Source: Cristatella mucedo
Taxonomy: Eukaryota; Bryozoa; Phylactolaemata; Cristatellidae
Direction: 5' to 3'
Assembly (NCBI GenBank): GCA_009760855.2
Contig: WPIO01000003.1
Span: forward strand, 14,702,911 to 14,766,910
DNA length: 64,000 nt
The notes below the pieces were generated by a model that was not told the origin of the DNA, made no database searches, and saw nothing but the letters and a program-made list of their open reading frames with translations. Positions 11,701-26,700 of the stretch are shown here, piece after piece; position 1 is the first letter of the stretch, and each line of letters begins with the position of its first letter. Position numbers and translations under genes: made by a program.

Positions 11701-14700
11701 GGAAGCAACAAATCTACAAATAAAAAATGTACCGATCTCTGCATCATATGCGACTTGTATCCCAGCTTGTCGAACCTTGGTAGATCGCTATAGACGCTTG
11801 AAGCTTGTTGAGGTGCATACTTGTGACTTTTATACATCTTTATTTCCAAGGTTGGTTGGTGCCTTGTAAATTAAATAACTCAACTGATATTTCACATATC
11901 GGAATGAAATTTGAAATGCGAGTTTAGCTCTCCTTTTCCTACAGTAGTTTTTAATATTTTTTATTTCGATTTGATACATTTGGCTGTAAATTTAGGCACC
12001 AACCAACCCAGGAAATGAAGCCGTGTAAAAGTCACAAGTGTGCACCCAACAAGCTTCAAGCATCTATAGCGATCTACCAAGGTTCGACAAGTTGGGAGAC
12101 AAGTCGCATACGATGCAGAGATCGGTAAATCTTTTATTTGCAGATTTGTTGCTACCGGTTTACATCAGGGTTAGACGTGGTTTGAATAACAAATTTTGCC
12201 TTTCATGTATAAGTTGTCAGAACTTCCGATCCCAGTTCAAACATATTTGTCTTTCGAAAGGTACCATAAACACATACTCGTTTGTCCGAAAAATGTTATA
12301 GGTATTTTCTTGACTTCCCCCTTAAGATAAGAAGTGAAAGACAGCAGCTCATTGCCTAATAAGCTCTCACTAAATCGGAAATAAAATGCTGTCCACTGTT
12401 TGGCAATGCTAACCACCAGCGGGATGGTAAGCACACAGTAAGTGGCACTGTCGGGAGAATAATGTCTAGGGCACCCTCTAATTTAACTGCATTAACCCTT
12501 CCCAGTCACTTCTAAATGCTTCATATACAATAAGGCCACGAATGATTCACACATTCCAACATAAACTAGATGGTAATGAGTGCTGATAAATCACTCTCTA
12601 ATTAAAAATGCCACACAGGCAGTTGACTCTTTGAAATCATAGAAAGGTGAAAGGGCATCAAGGGGTGGCCAAACTGCCCCACCCAAGCCATCAGGTCGAT
12701 CCAGGGGAAGCCAGCACTTGCTAGCCCTCCTTTCCACTAGCCATGTCTGGACACTGTGTTCTAATGGACTTAGCGTTCTAATATGGGGTCGGCAAAGATG
12801 TGAGTCGATGCCGTAAGCCAAAAAATCGGTTTATTGACGGGTCCAGAAATCAAAGAATCTGCAGTGTAACCATGCTTTAAACAGCAGTACACCGGTAGTT
12901 AATTCTGGTGGGCCAGCATGAAGTCAATGTCAACAAAAAAAAGTGGAACACTATTAATAAGGCAGATTAGAAACTACGATGTCTTGTGGAGAGAATCAAC
13001 AACTAAGCCTGCTGAAACCATACCTGCTACTCTGTTGATACAATCGACCGCTCTCGATAGTTTGGTTTGGCAAACATCTCCTGGGATAATAACAATAATT
13101 CTAATAATAATAAAAAGACATTTGTATACTACCCGAAGACAACTAACTGCACTGTTAGAGTACTTGTACAGCCATAAGCCAGCTTCTGGCTCCAGCCAAC
13201 ATATCAGAACTACTCCTCCACCATGCTAGGCATCGTATCACCTGCTTTTTCTGAAACATATCCCTTAGCTATACGTCAAATCAACCTCAAATTCTTTGGA
13301 AACCGTACCTTTTGTTCGTATGCTCCTAGAGCCTGGCATTCACTCCAGACTAACGACATCCCAGACTTGACATTTAAAAAGAAGCTAAAGACACATTTTA
13401 TCACAGCATTTAGTAGGTCATTGTGATTCGACCTTTGTGAGCTTATGCATACTGACACTGTGAACTGCCACTAAACAAATTTACACGTTGACCCTCTAAA
13501 TTTCACCTCTAACCATGTTATGCTTGCTGATACTGCGCATATTACCACTAACCATTTGATCATTCTTCCTTTACAGCGTATGCAAAGTGCATAGAATGAG
13601 ACTATGTTCTCTGACGGTGCTATACAATTTTTTACTAATATTCTTATTAGGTACAATGCTATGAAGAGAGGGCTCCAACAGCAACGTCAAACTTCACATA
13701 TACAAAGCTCAATGGCACTAAAGATGGCCTTCTTGCCCATGGGGACGGCTAAGCCTTGTCACCAGTGTCCCTCGGTTGACAGATTGAATTGCCGCTCGTT
13801 CACAAATACCAGATAGTTTTGCAAAGCATAGTGGTATCGACTACTACCACTTATGCTATCAACGTTGTGATGCATATTCGGAAGAGAAGCTTCTCTATCG
13901 TAGTCACGCCAACCATGCCACACCTATCATGAGATTATTACAAATGAGTTCAAATGATCTTGTATTGAGATTGGGATTGTCTTAGATCGGGTGAGATTAG
14001 TTGGAATAGGCTAATAAAAGAGCATACTTGTAATTAAAAGAGGCCGACAGGCTTTATCGTATGTAACACGTACGAAGCAGCAGCAGCGATGCAAAATCCT
14101 AAGCGGCAGATACCCTATGCTGCTGCAACTCACACGGCGCAATAACGTCGATGGATGACGAGTCGTTGCCATATTGGCTATTGGCAAAGCATATATACGT
14201 CCCATAGCCATCCTGGCGTAGGCTGGCAATAAGTAAGAAGCTTTTCACAGTGAATATCGAGCTGCTGATAGTTGTGACATTCCAACTAGAATATGTGGAC
14301 ATGTTTTTTGTCCATGTAATAGTCGGCAGAGGGTTTCCATAGGCTGAACAAGCCAAAGTAATAGGCTTTCCAAAGTAACCCACAGTAGTGGCTGGACCAC
14401 GAGCAATCACTGGTTTTGCTGCAAAAAATGTGTGTAGACAGAAATGAGATTATCAAACTGGCATATGACGACTGATTCTAGTAAGAATAAAACATGTGGT
14501 AAACGCTCTGGCCTGGACCATGCCTACTTGGTGGACATGCTCAAGCATCGTGCTTACACTGCATAGGTGAAGCAACGACTACGAAGGGCACATGCTCAAC
14601 GAACGCTACTCATATCACAGCAAAACGAGCGAACTACTGAGCGTACAGCATGCTTGGGAAGCGCAGCACATGTGAATGCCCTGAGTTTATCACTAAGTAC

Positions 14701-17700
14701 TTGTCAACACCGATGGCAAGGCACGAGGTCAAGGCTTGCCAGAAACAACAGCTTGTCTACACATGCAACCATGCACATCCTGAACACTAGAGCACGTGAA
14801 GCTCAAAAATCGCACAGCCTTGCTTGGCAAGCCAAGTGCATAGGAGATCAAATTGAAACGACCGAAAGTGTTTCTGCTGAGAAATGATGGTGGAATGAAG
14901 CCTGCCTAGGGCAGTCTAAATAGGAAGATATCGTAAGCAGCATGCTAAACGCCAGATCCCCATGCAATGCTATGCCACCAAAACGGACAAGTGCGTTCGC
15001 ATAGCATGTCGGTATTTAAGTCATAGATACTAATCAACAAATAATATTTATCACATACCAAGCAAATACCTCCTATTCATGCCCTTAGGCATGACATCAT
15101 AAGCATCGTGACTGGATCAGCCAATAAACTAAAATGTAGCAGAACGAACAACTGTCAAGGCAAAGCAGCAGATCATAGAGGTAAACACCGTTACATCGAG
15201 AGAAAAACCGTAATCACATACTAGCAAAGAAAAAAGCTGCCTGAAATGAAAACCTGCAAGGAAATTCATCTGTCGCCGTACAAAGGCAATGAAAATCTCT
15301 TGATAAAAATCATAATGATAATAATGATAACTATAAGTCTTATGTAAAAGATAGCACTATTTAATTTCTATTCAGATGCTTTACAACTCGCTGAAGGAGA
15401 AGCAATACCAACAATAAATAAAAAGCAAAGCATCCAGCTTAGCTTAAGGCAGCAATCAGCAGAAACAAACTTAGAGATAGAAGAAGCGTTCACACAAAAG
15501 ATTTTGTCGAAAGAGAGCAGTGGAGATGCATAATGGCACTCAAAAGGGACGAAGTGTTTAATCCTACGTTATATAGGAAGCTGCATTTACCAGTGCGCTA
15601 AAATCTTACAGATTTAATCACATAGGATTGTGCTAATAACACGGCATCAAAGCGAGCAATACATGCACTCATCCTGAAAATAGGCGCAACTTATTTTCAC
15701 TAAAGAGAAGCCCTTTGTTCAAAAAAGAGAAGCCTTGTGTTCAAAAGCTACACTTGTGCAACCACAAACAGTATATGCCACATTGCCGTCTAGCCACATG
15801 CCTCTGGTGCTTGTTTTACCAATCACAGCGATTAACCGTGTAAGAGTAGGATTGGCCACTAGTAGGTCGGATGGTCCACCATATGCAATGTTTTCCATTT
15901 GGAACAAGAGAACATACTTTGGAAAACTTAGCCAACACCACCTCTAACATTTGTTAGTGCTATAGCATAACCAATTCACTTAAGCATCTATGTGGCTAGA
16001 GTGAGATGCTTAGAACTGACTACCAAAAACTGACAGAACTGACTACCATTGCAAGATCATAGTTGGCTTCACACCACGATTATCAAGAAATAAACTCACC
16101 TTTCACGTGTCTCACATGTTGTAATCGAGGCGCTCTGGCTCCACTGAGGCAAGCTGAGAGCCAAGCAAGGATCAGAGGACAAGCTGAGTAAAGACTAAGC
16201 AACGAGCTATGAAAAACCCAACCCCTCTGCAGCCAATGATACTGTGCTCAGTGAGAGCAGAACCACCGAGATAACTCGGCAGCCATTCCTATGAGCTGGA
16301 TGACACACCGAGTAGATAAGGCCTCATCCCCTTGGCTCAATCCACGACATGCCGCCTTATCGAGCTATTCGAGAAAACTGGCCGTGGCTGGCATGCGCAG
16401 TGGCAGGGCAGCAGCCGACCTGCCGGAGCCGGCTTATGAACTTTCATTAGCCAGAAGCACCTGCTGTAATTCGAGGTCAGTTTGGTAAGGCTTGCACTCC
16501 ATCTATCCACCGTTCAAAATTTGGTTTTTAGGTTAAAGTTGCAGTCGCACTGAAGCCCACGGTCGTTCGGTGGGCTGGTAGTGTAAGACAAGTGGGAAGG
16601 CTGCAAGCGACCACTAGCAACATATTAGCAAAGCGACTGCAGCACCAACAATTCGCTGGGGTACTACAATGCAGCAAAATCTTGGTCAAGCTGCTTCTGT
16701 GGCCTTGCACTGCTATACAGGGCACATTGAGAGATCAAAATTTACCCATGGTCGACGATATAACTATTGCACATATATCGATATCCTTCAGCAAAGTACT
16801 CACATGACCCCATCCAACCGCAGCCAAGCAGCTCAGCTACTGACTAGATTGTTCAACAAGTCATGGCAGAATACGATCGACTCGACCGAGAATCTGACGA
16901 GTTCTAGCTGCCCGAATCACACATCTGCCTGAGTTTTTGAGATTTAAAGAGCTTGTACTATTTAAGACACAAAGAAATATTTAGCAAGCAAACTTTCATT
17001 CGAGTGGTGCTACCAAACCTAAGGCTAGCTGCTGCAAAGACAGCTGCTACAACCCAGCAGGCATGGGCAAGGCCAATCAACATGCCAATCAATACATGCA
17101 TGTGTCCAAGGCCACTCAATCCCTGCAATAAATGCCTACAGAAAACCCTTGACCACACAGAACTGCCTCGACTTTACACGAATTTCACGAGCATACGGTT
17201 TGAAAGGATAATCACGGCAATGTACGGTATATCTTTCCTGAATTACTCACATATCTTTACTGAATTACTGAGTTGGTAGCTTTTTCGACAAGCTTAGCTA
17301 TCTGAAATGCTTCAAATGAAAGGTCATTCGGGAATCTAATGTATGCAAGATGAATTTTTGGATATGTAGAATGTTCAAGGACAAGGGAGGGCGAACTGAA
17401 AGCAGCCTTAACGAAACAAATGGTGAGCCGTTATGACACACTAGGTAAGGTGGTTGCTTCTCACGACCTCTATCCCCAGGTCGTGGGTTCGACTCCTGCA
17501 GCGGGCGATCCATTATAGCTGCTGCAAGCGATGGTGATATCCGTAAAGCTCTTCTGTCGCTATACAAAAGAGACTGTTGAATCAGCTAATTTTTTATATG
17601 CAGTACTGAAGGGAATCATCTGCTACCGAAATAAGACATTGCCCTTTCCAAGCAATTCTGAGATTTTCTTTGTGGGCTCTATGCTGATATTGTTCCACTT

Positions 17701-20700
17701 AAATTAAAAAGAATGGTAGCAAGTAGCTAGGGGTAATGTTCTTGCTCTTCACGACACAGGTCATGGATTAGAGTCCAGCCACGAGCGGTCCTGTAATGCC
17801 CACTGCAAGTGGTGGTGATAGCCTTTGAGGCTATTTTGATGCTATATCAATGAGACTGCTAATTCATCTAACATTTCTTACTTTCTAGCTACTGACGACC
17901 ATCTTGCTGCTTGTTGCACTCGGGCGCGAGACTGCGTTACATGTCCGTGAATAAAAAAGGCTACATAATGAACCAATTACCGTGTTTGTTGGAATCTCAG
18001 AACTTGCTTTCTCATAAGAATCACATTGAGGCTAGAAAGTAGCCGATACCCTGACTCACTAATTCGACAGCAAGAACAACTGCAATGACTATAAATTGCA
18101 GGGTTCAAATGAGGAATTCATAATGCCAACTATCCAACTGGTCTGCCATACCAAGCAGAATCAGACACTGAAAAACCACTAACAGCATGAACATTGAGTG
18201 TAGGATAACAGCTATGTCCTACTGCAATGCCACACACAAAGGAAAGCAAATGACATGCCATTGAAATTCTACTTATCTTACCAAAAACGGATATGTTACA
18301 CATTTCTGATGCTGCAGGACCTGCAGTGTTGTAAACTGTGCAGACGTATGCCCCACTAGAGGTCAGGTTAACAAATGGCATTATCAGTACACCTGTTGAC
18401 AAACCGGTACGAATTGTCAGGCCATTCTGAGTCCAATTATATAGAGCAGCAGGATTTCCTAAAAGAGAAAAGATGGTCGATACCATCAGACATCATGTAT
18501 ACATCAACAAAAAGGAGATGATTTTCGAGCAGCTAAAGATATACGTTTTAGAAAAAATTTAAATGTTTTCGTGTTTAAAGCAAACTTTGCTTCTTCTGTG
18601 ACAATCTCTCCAACTCCTCACCCCCAAAAATATTGACCCGAGTGATTAAAAACAGGCTCGTCAGCAAGCTGGAATTAATCCTGAATGTTGCCGATGCCGA
18701 CGGTTTCTTCTTCCTAAGCCTTCCCTTCCTGCTCTTTGTGCTTCGGCTGTTTCCTGTGGGCATTTTCAAATTCGACAGAATCATCGGTAGCCAAAAGGTC
18801 GGTTCACGCAAATGTGAGCTTCTTGGAAAGAACTTGCTTAAGCTGAGTACAGTTAAACGCGATGGCGACTTACCTCTCACATTTTCCTTGCCCAAGACGC
18901 ATGAGCTGCTTTGATCTCATCGGTCCTGAATTTATTTATTTAAATAAATAAAACATTAACAATGCTCTGGAAAACTGGACGTATTGTAAACCATTTTTGA
19001 AAACGTCTATTTTAAAATAAATTAAAAATCTATGCAGTACTTAAGCAACTGGGATAAATGAGGGCGCCATTGCTTCAGGGCGCAGGCCAAACAACACCAA
19101 TATCTCCAATGCCTCGCTTACAACGGCACTGTTCGCGGTTCATAATAGTGTGCACTGGTTCAACCACAACTCTTTACACTAATGAAAACACAGGTTGTAC
19201 AGCTCCCTGAGAGCACGCAATCTCTTTCTTGGCATTCAATATAGGCTGACAATTATGCGCATAGACTGATTACCGATAAGATAACTGTACAATTGCAGCA
19301 TGCATAACCATTCCAATGACAATTTAAAATGACAAAGCAAATGCCGCAAGGCACAGGTGAGCTTTTAACTTCAATTTAAATGTCTGCAAATCAAGGGTGT
19401 GGTGAGGTACTGCAACCACAGCAACTCAGGCTTCAACAATCGCAACAAAAGAAATTAAAGTATGCCACGATTTGAGTGTATCCACAAGGCATCGTCCTAT
19501 ACAGCAAGTGCATTCTCATGCAATGGACTACTAAGGCACGGTATTGGTCTAGGTCTTGGCAGTTCATTTTCATAAGAACACCTGGGCGCAACAGTGCGAA
19601 ACAATGTGGATACCTATGAAATATCAAGTACTACTACATGCAATCAAAATTGAAGATTTTTGCAGTCGATTTCGCATGTATGTGCACTGTATAGCAGTGA
19701 TTCGTTGAGCCTGAAAGCTATGGCTGATATGAGTCAAGTGATATTAGCGATACTGGTGATAGTAGTCAGCAGCTCTATGACTTAGTTGTGTAGAAATGTA
19801 GGGTCTACACAAAATATCGGCTGGGTCCTCTGTACCGACAAATGATCATAATAAGAGAAACCAGGTGTGAAAAGCAACAAAAATGTAAGGCCTAAACAAG
19901 ATTTAGGCTTGGTCTGAAGCATAGGTAAATAATCATAATGAGAGGATCCAGTGGCAAAAAGCAACAGACGAAAGAATTTCAGCATGTTATTCTATGCGAG
20001 TTGTCATGTTATGTTATGTTATGGTATGAGAGAAAATTTGGAAAAGAGCTGAAAAATTAGTAACATGACACTATCTGAAGCTTGATGGGGAACCAGCACA
20101 GGTCAGAGAGAAGTGGTCATGAGCCTATTACAACGTTACAGACAAACATACTTTGCTGTCGTTTTTTTGAAGCTAATGTGCTTAATTGCAGGGACAGAGA
20201 GACCTGAGTCATAGTAGAGGGGAGGTAGTTCACAAACATCACGACCTTGGTCAAGGGATCGAGTACTTTGGCAGGCTATTCATTATTGCCTGCCGCGAGC
20301 CAATGACAGCTGCTAAGGCTCTTCTCCTGCTAAAACAAGAGAAGCTGTTCAGTCAGCTTTACTTTTTAAGTGAAGGTATCTGAAACTAAAGTAGATGCGA
20401 TACATGAATGGTCGAATTCAGCTGCAGCCCCATTATTTAAGCAAGCCCAAATGATTTCTACCAACAAATACTGTCACTAACCAAACATCACTCAAATGAG
20501 AAGGCTGGGCTGATGGTCTACCACAAACTGCCAAATAAAGTAAGAGCATATGGATCACAAAGAGCTATTCGCAATGCCATAGTGCATTGCATGGGCTGCA
20601 GACGACATAGGTACGAGAATAAAGGGCATATTTATTACCTGGGTCGCTGACGTTGCATATCAGACTAATATTATCTCCAGACGAAATGTTAACCGAGCTT

Positions 20701-23700
20701 GGGTATACGATCGGCTTACTTGGTATATCTATAAAAATAAACAGAATAAAAGAGTAGTCGATTGTTACTGCCTACTCGGCAACAGCTCACAGTAGCAAGA
20801 TCGCAAACAGCGAATTAAATATTTAAGTGATTATGGAAAAGCTACTCAAAGATGATCTGAAATAAGAAAACACAAAATGGCTTACATTTAACATCCAAAG
20901 TGATGTTGCTAGAAATGTTCAAGTTAAGCAGTTGGTTGACAAAGTTCGAAGTGGTGCAGATATATATGCCAGCTGCTTGCCTCTGTATGTGACTCACATA
21001 CAAGTACGATACTCCTCCTATAGTGTTGTTCAACTGGATGGTGCTCCCACCTACATTTTGCAAAAACTACAGGTAAAAATCAGCCATCAGCTTAATCAAT
21101 AGTAACAATACCAGTGAAATTTGTATAGCATCCAAAGAGAAATTAATCTCGTTCTAGGCACTTGAAATATGCTGCAAAGGAATCCTGGCAATTGGTTAGT
21201 GATAACATGTGCAGTGTCAGCATTCGTAAGTATGCAAAAGACAATCCATACGGACCAAGCAAATGTAATGAGAAATAAGTATGCTTGTATTTCTTTTAAA
21301 ATGCCAAGTACGAGAATTTCGTGATCAATGTGGATGCCAGACTATGGATACGAGCAAGGAAGAACATAGCTGCTTACTTGTGTTAGGCGCTGTCCATGAT
21401 ATGGAGGGCAGCGGCTTTCCCTGAGCCGAGCACGTCAGCATAATATCACTACCTTCCACAATTGAAGCTGCAGATGATCTTAGTAAAACATTCCTAGAAC
21501 CATCTGCAAAAGTTTACATACATCAGCAGCTCTCCTAATATGTAACAGAAACTATATAACAGCTTAACAAACAATGCAAAATAGTTTAGTAAAATGTAAG
21601 AAACGTTACCCACAGCGACCTCGTGTAAAGCAGGAGTAAAAACATAGCAAATTGTTATCTTTGACTGAATCTAAACTCTAGATTTGAAGTACCAGCCTGT
21701 CGTGTCTTCGAAAATGAAGATTAGAATAGCTATTGCCACGAAAATCAAATATAAATGAGGGAATGACAGATGCTGGGAACGGCTATTGCCGAGCTGGCAG
21801 CATCAACAAAACTGTGGTCCTTTCACGATACTATACATGCATGGGTTACTCATCATTAGCAACTCCAGCAAACACATCTACTTACAACTGACATTCAGAA
21901 AAGCAGTAGAACTGTTACTGCCAAGAATATTGTTGGCAACACATGTGAGTGACGCTCCATCATCCAAGTAACTGGGGACGAAGCTGATGATGCCAATAAC
22001 ATCTCCACTGCTGTTGGACGTCGCAGATACGTTGGATTGCTGTAGAACACCACCTTTGTACCACGTGATATTCGGAGCAGGGTAACCACCAAGAGACTGA
22101 CATGTTACCATGGATATGCGACCTTCGATCATATCCAGGGCCGACTGTGATATTGAAGGCAATCCTGGCAAATCTAAAATAGCAGATCCAAACTTTGAAA
22201 GTTGAGAAAAAGACGATAACATGACGATCTGGCATTCCAAGATTGAGACATTGAGATGGGCGTAAAAAAAGATCAAAACTCATAACTAAGGCTACTGCTG
22301 CAGTAGGGCTCGAGTCTACCAAAGGAACATACCGGTTGTCAACACTTTTTCCGACAAGAAAAGAATGCTTTTATTGGTCTCGTGGGTTAAACCTGGACCC
22401 CAGGGGCCGAAAGCCAGTATCTCAAGCCTGTCCCAATCAAACAGATAAAAGAAAATAAATAAGAATGAAAGACTGGGAGAAGAGTCGGCCAGGAAGTTGA
22501 TAGATACTTCAAAATCAAAAATGATGGGAAGTAAGCTTATGTTGTACATCCATCCACACTGTGGTGGGCTATGCTTTTTTGTATGTGACGACATTTATCA
22601 AGCCAAGCTGGCTTACTGATCTTTCAATATTTGACCGGTAGCAACAGCACACAAATGTGTATTCAGTCAGCATCATTGTCGATGGTTACTTGATCAATCA
22701 AATTCATTTGTTACAAATCAAACATGACGTTCTATTAAGAAACCTTGCTGATTTCAGTGTCGATTAGTGAAGTGGAAGCATAGCAAACCAGTTTTCCTAT
22801 CATTTAAAAAAAGAATAGCTCCATACAGGTTGTGGCAGTGCGAGGGTCTGTTTCTGGATTCATAGATGGGTGCAAAAGCTTGGTAGTCTTTTTACGAAAC
22901 TTGCAACTACATTAAGAAGTCAATATAATAGTACCATAAAAATACAGTACGGCTTTGCAACTTTTAATTCTGCCTGTTTATTAAAACAATATGCAATAGA
23001 ATAAAGAGCTTTGAAAATACCTTTATAGTTTCGTGGTGGCTGTCATTATAGAACAAAAGTGAAGCATGCATAGCTGAGGATTTGCCAAACCCAAAAGACT
23101 GTCTACACGAATGTCTGACATAATAGTTTCTATACAAGTGCAGATAAGAAATAACTGACACGACTTGTATTGTCTAAATCCAGAATTACTCAAATCACGC
23201 AGCTGACACGTCGGTTATATAATCAAGGTGTAGCAGTTAGACTTAACATAATGTACTGTTTTAGTTAGTAACCGAGAAACAGTTTTTCAAAATAAAAAAG
23301 GGTACTCATCTTATTGGTGATGTAAACACGAGATAAATGCCGGCCCTTTGATAAATTAAACTCCACGAAAAGTAGCCTTAATTATAGCGATCAGAATCTA
23401 GGTCATAGATAAGGAGGCGGCTGCAGCAACTTGACCTTTGAGACACGCCAACCGTCTGGAATGTGCAACACTACTATTACTATCGGTCTTGAGCAGAGGT
23501 CGGCAAACTCTGGCCTGTGGGCCAGATCCGGCCTAGCTAGTGCTTCAGTCCGGCCTAGCGGCCCCCTAGTTATTTATTGATGGATCCGGCCTATTTGAGT
23601 TGTGCCGGTTTTCTTCCCCTTCACAATAGAGGTACTTTGAGTGACGAGTATTACAACGAACGAGTTCAGGAGGCACGAGCCGTCTCGGCTGCTTTTTGCT

Positions 23701-26700
23701 TTGAGTTGAGAGCCAACTGCAATTGTGCATGACTTTTTTCTTCGCGTGTTCCGCAGTATGATTTTCGAACTACGACTTTGCTTTGCGCATGGCTGCTATC
23801 CGTGACGAATTTTCACCTGAAAGTGTTAACGCAGAGGTCGGCAAAATCCGGCCTTCATGCCAGATAGGCCCCAGCTAGCACTCCAGTGCGGCCTAAAGCC
23901 ACCCTAGTTATTTATAGTTGGATCTGGCCTAGTTAATAATTATAATAATAATAATACGTTTGATATAGCACCCTAGAGAGAACTCAATCTCTTTCTAGGG
24001 ACTTTACATTTTGCTGCAAAAGAAGCACGATCGAATGGTTAGTAATTGAATTGTCGTGGTTTTGTTCCTCTTCATTACTGCTGGTTGCAGTTCAAACTGT
24101 TAACCTTGTTTATTTTTAGAACTGATATCAGGTGCTTGTATGAACAGAAGCGCATGGCCGGGTAGGGGTGATAAATGTCTACCTCTATAATTGTCGTGCG
24201 TGTCCGTGGGTCAGTTGTGGCTTTTTGTTGGTTTGTTCGTCTGGCCACGCCCACTCCGGTTCGACAGAGTGGGCGTGACCGGATTAGGCTACTCAACCGC
24301 ACAAACTGCTAGTCAGTCACAGTGCACCAAGCCAATAATGCAGCAATACTGACCAATGTTGACTCAGGTGCCATAGTCACGTGCCTATCGACCACTGTGG
24401 GTGCCTCGTGCTCAAGTATCTCAATTAAAGGTAACACAGGCGCCCACGCCTACTTGCCTAGACGACAGCCGGTGGATATGTAGTAGCACCGGTGGCTAAC
24501 TTGACACCGACATTTTGTACAGCTGAAGCAAATGTCTACCTTTATGCTTTCTAGACTGCAGCAGCATGCACCTGCTAGCTGTTAATAATAATGATAATAA
24601 TAAGATTTGTATAGCATGCGATCAAAACCGAATCTCTTTCCATGCACTTCGTGTATGCTGGAAAAGAAGTTGGCAATTGATTGGTGATAACATCCACAAT
24701 GTCAGCATTCATAAGCACTCAAAGGACTTTTCTTACAGACCGAGCTAATGCTGATTATTGGTAAGACATATACAAATAAGATCTTTGAATTTTTTCCCAA
24801 AAAGCATTAAAAATGTCTAGACACTTTACATATGCTAGCAATGAAGCCTGTCTATTGGTAAGTGATACTATGCACCGAGTCAGCATGCATGCACACGAAG
24901 GAAAACTTCACGACATGAAAAGTGCTGTAGATGACAGCTTTTTTAGCTTCTTCTTAAATGCCAAGTCAGATTATATCATTGATTAGAGGCAGAGCTAAAC
25001 GTGTGGAGTGAGGAGAGCCTGCGGTACTTTACCTAGCCTGATTGAGTAGTAGTTTGGAAAGGGAGGCTGGAGCAAGAGAACAAAGGAAGTGAGTGACACA
25101 ACCTTGAAGAAGTCGATATGCTGGTTAATTGGGAGCCAGTGCAGGTCGGTAAGAAGTGGTGTAATGGGGAAACTGCAACGTTCACGACAGACTAGCCGAG
25201 TTGCCGAGATTTGCACCGACCGTGAGACCCTTATTGCACCGTAAAGGAAGACCTGCAAGTGGAGCGCTACAGAAGTCGAGATATCAAACGAAGTCGGGAT
25301 GTCAAACATACATAGACAAACTTGGATGTGGTATCCCTGTCTATGCATGCCTCTGAAGAATTGCTATTTAGCTGAAAGTCGCAATGTAGAGCTGATGTTG
25401 TCGCCTAGTAAAAGATAATGTACAGCAGAACACCCAGATTGTGTGCAGATGCTACAAGGAGATTTGCCGGGGAAGCCCACTTTGGTGCTGGGTTTTTCCA
25501 TTTCTGAGTAATATTTAACCAACCAGCCTTCACAGGCAGAGGTAGGTGATTCACATTAGCCTCAGCTTGGTCATACTTCCAGCATAGGCATCGCTTAGCT
25601 GACTTATTGACTCCTGGTCCCTTGCCATCACACACAGTCCTCTCTAGGCTGGACAGACTCTTCTCTTTATTCTTTCTCACAATTGTAGATCTTTTACATT
25701 TGTTGTTAAATGATGCCACTTACATCTAGCCCACTTGACAATTCTTCCATTTATATTCACCACCAAGTGTGCATTGCACTTATCCAGTGGAGAGAAAATG
25801 GCATGTTTTGAACATCGTTTGGGGTTGCCAGTTGGCCCAAGTGTCACACTGGCACTAGCAATGTGACCCTCGTTTGTGATCGGCAAAAAATATACGTATG
25901 TGCAGATATGTCTATTTACTAGGGCCAATACAATATCAAAGACAGCACGTGAATGACTAAAATATCGACTGACAGACTTTAACATCACACTACCTTGACA
26001 AATAGAGCCAAACCTTTCTAGACGGCCACCTATTTAGAAAGGCATGCACATAGGGACCAACAGGTCAAATACGAAATACCTGCTGTGTGTTCCATATGCC
26101 ATACAACGTTGTCTTTTAGTTCAGAACCATCACACTAACATCGGATCTACCAATTCCAGCAATACTTAGCAGATGAAACAATAAACCAGGCTCGATCTCG
26201 AGCTGAGCCAATGAAATTGATATGGTTTGGAAATAACTAGGACTGAAAATAATGGACATATTTGTACAAAACAAATGACAACCATACACACTTAAGCAGT
26301 ATGTTTTTGACGGTCATTACATGGTAGTTAAAATTTCGCAACTAAGCGATGCAGTTGTTAGCTTACAATGTATATTCATACTTGGTCTGTATATAGAGCC
26401 AACTTACCTCTCACCGTCAACGTCAATGATCTTACTACTGTTGGCTGACCATTGCCGCTGTAGTAGATTGTACAACCGTATTCTCCTGTGTCGGCCCGTG
26501 ACACATTTGCAATGATTAGGTCGTATGAGGATGTATTGTTTATGCAATACTTTGAAGTACAGCTTGACTGACCACTGAAAACCACTATCTGGTTTCTAAA
26601 CGTCCAGGCTGCATGTGATACGGATCCTTGAGTAGGGTCACTTCGGCATGTGAGCACAAGGGGCACTCCGGAAGGCTTGTCGTAGACGACCACGTCAGCT

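Noticed and set aside
16100-16150. Possible extra 51-bp receptor exon (CTCTCAG acceptor, GTGAGT donor, phase 1 to phase 1)
   Set aside because: The splice signals are good, but the peptide (basic, RAPRLQHVRHVK) fits no domain and exons 6 and 7 join well without it. It may be a rare cassette exon; RNA-seq would decide.
25677-26000. Host-gene reading of the minus ORFs at 25.4-26.0 kb
   Set aside because: They lie within the first receptor intron, in two shifted frames, with partial piggyBac-like motifs. A transposon remnant is more likely, though not certain.
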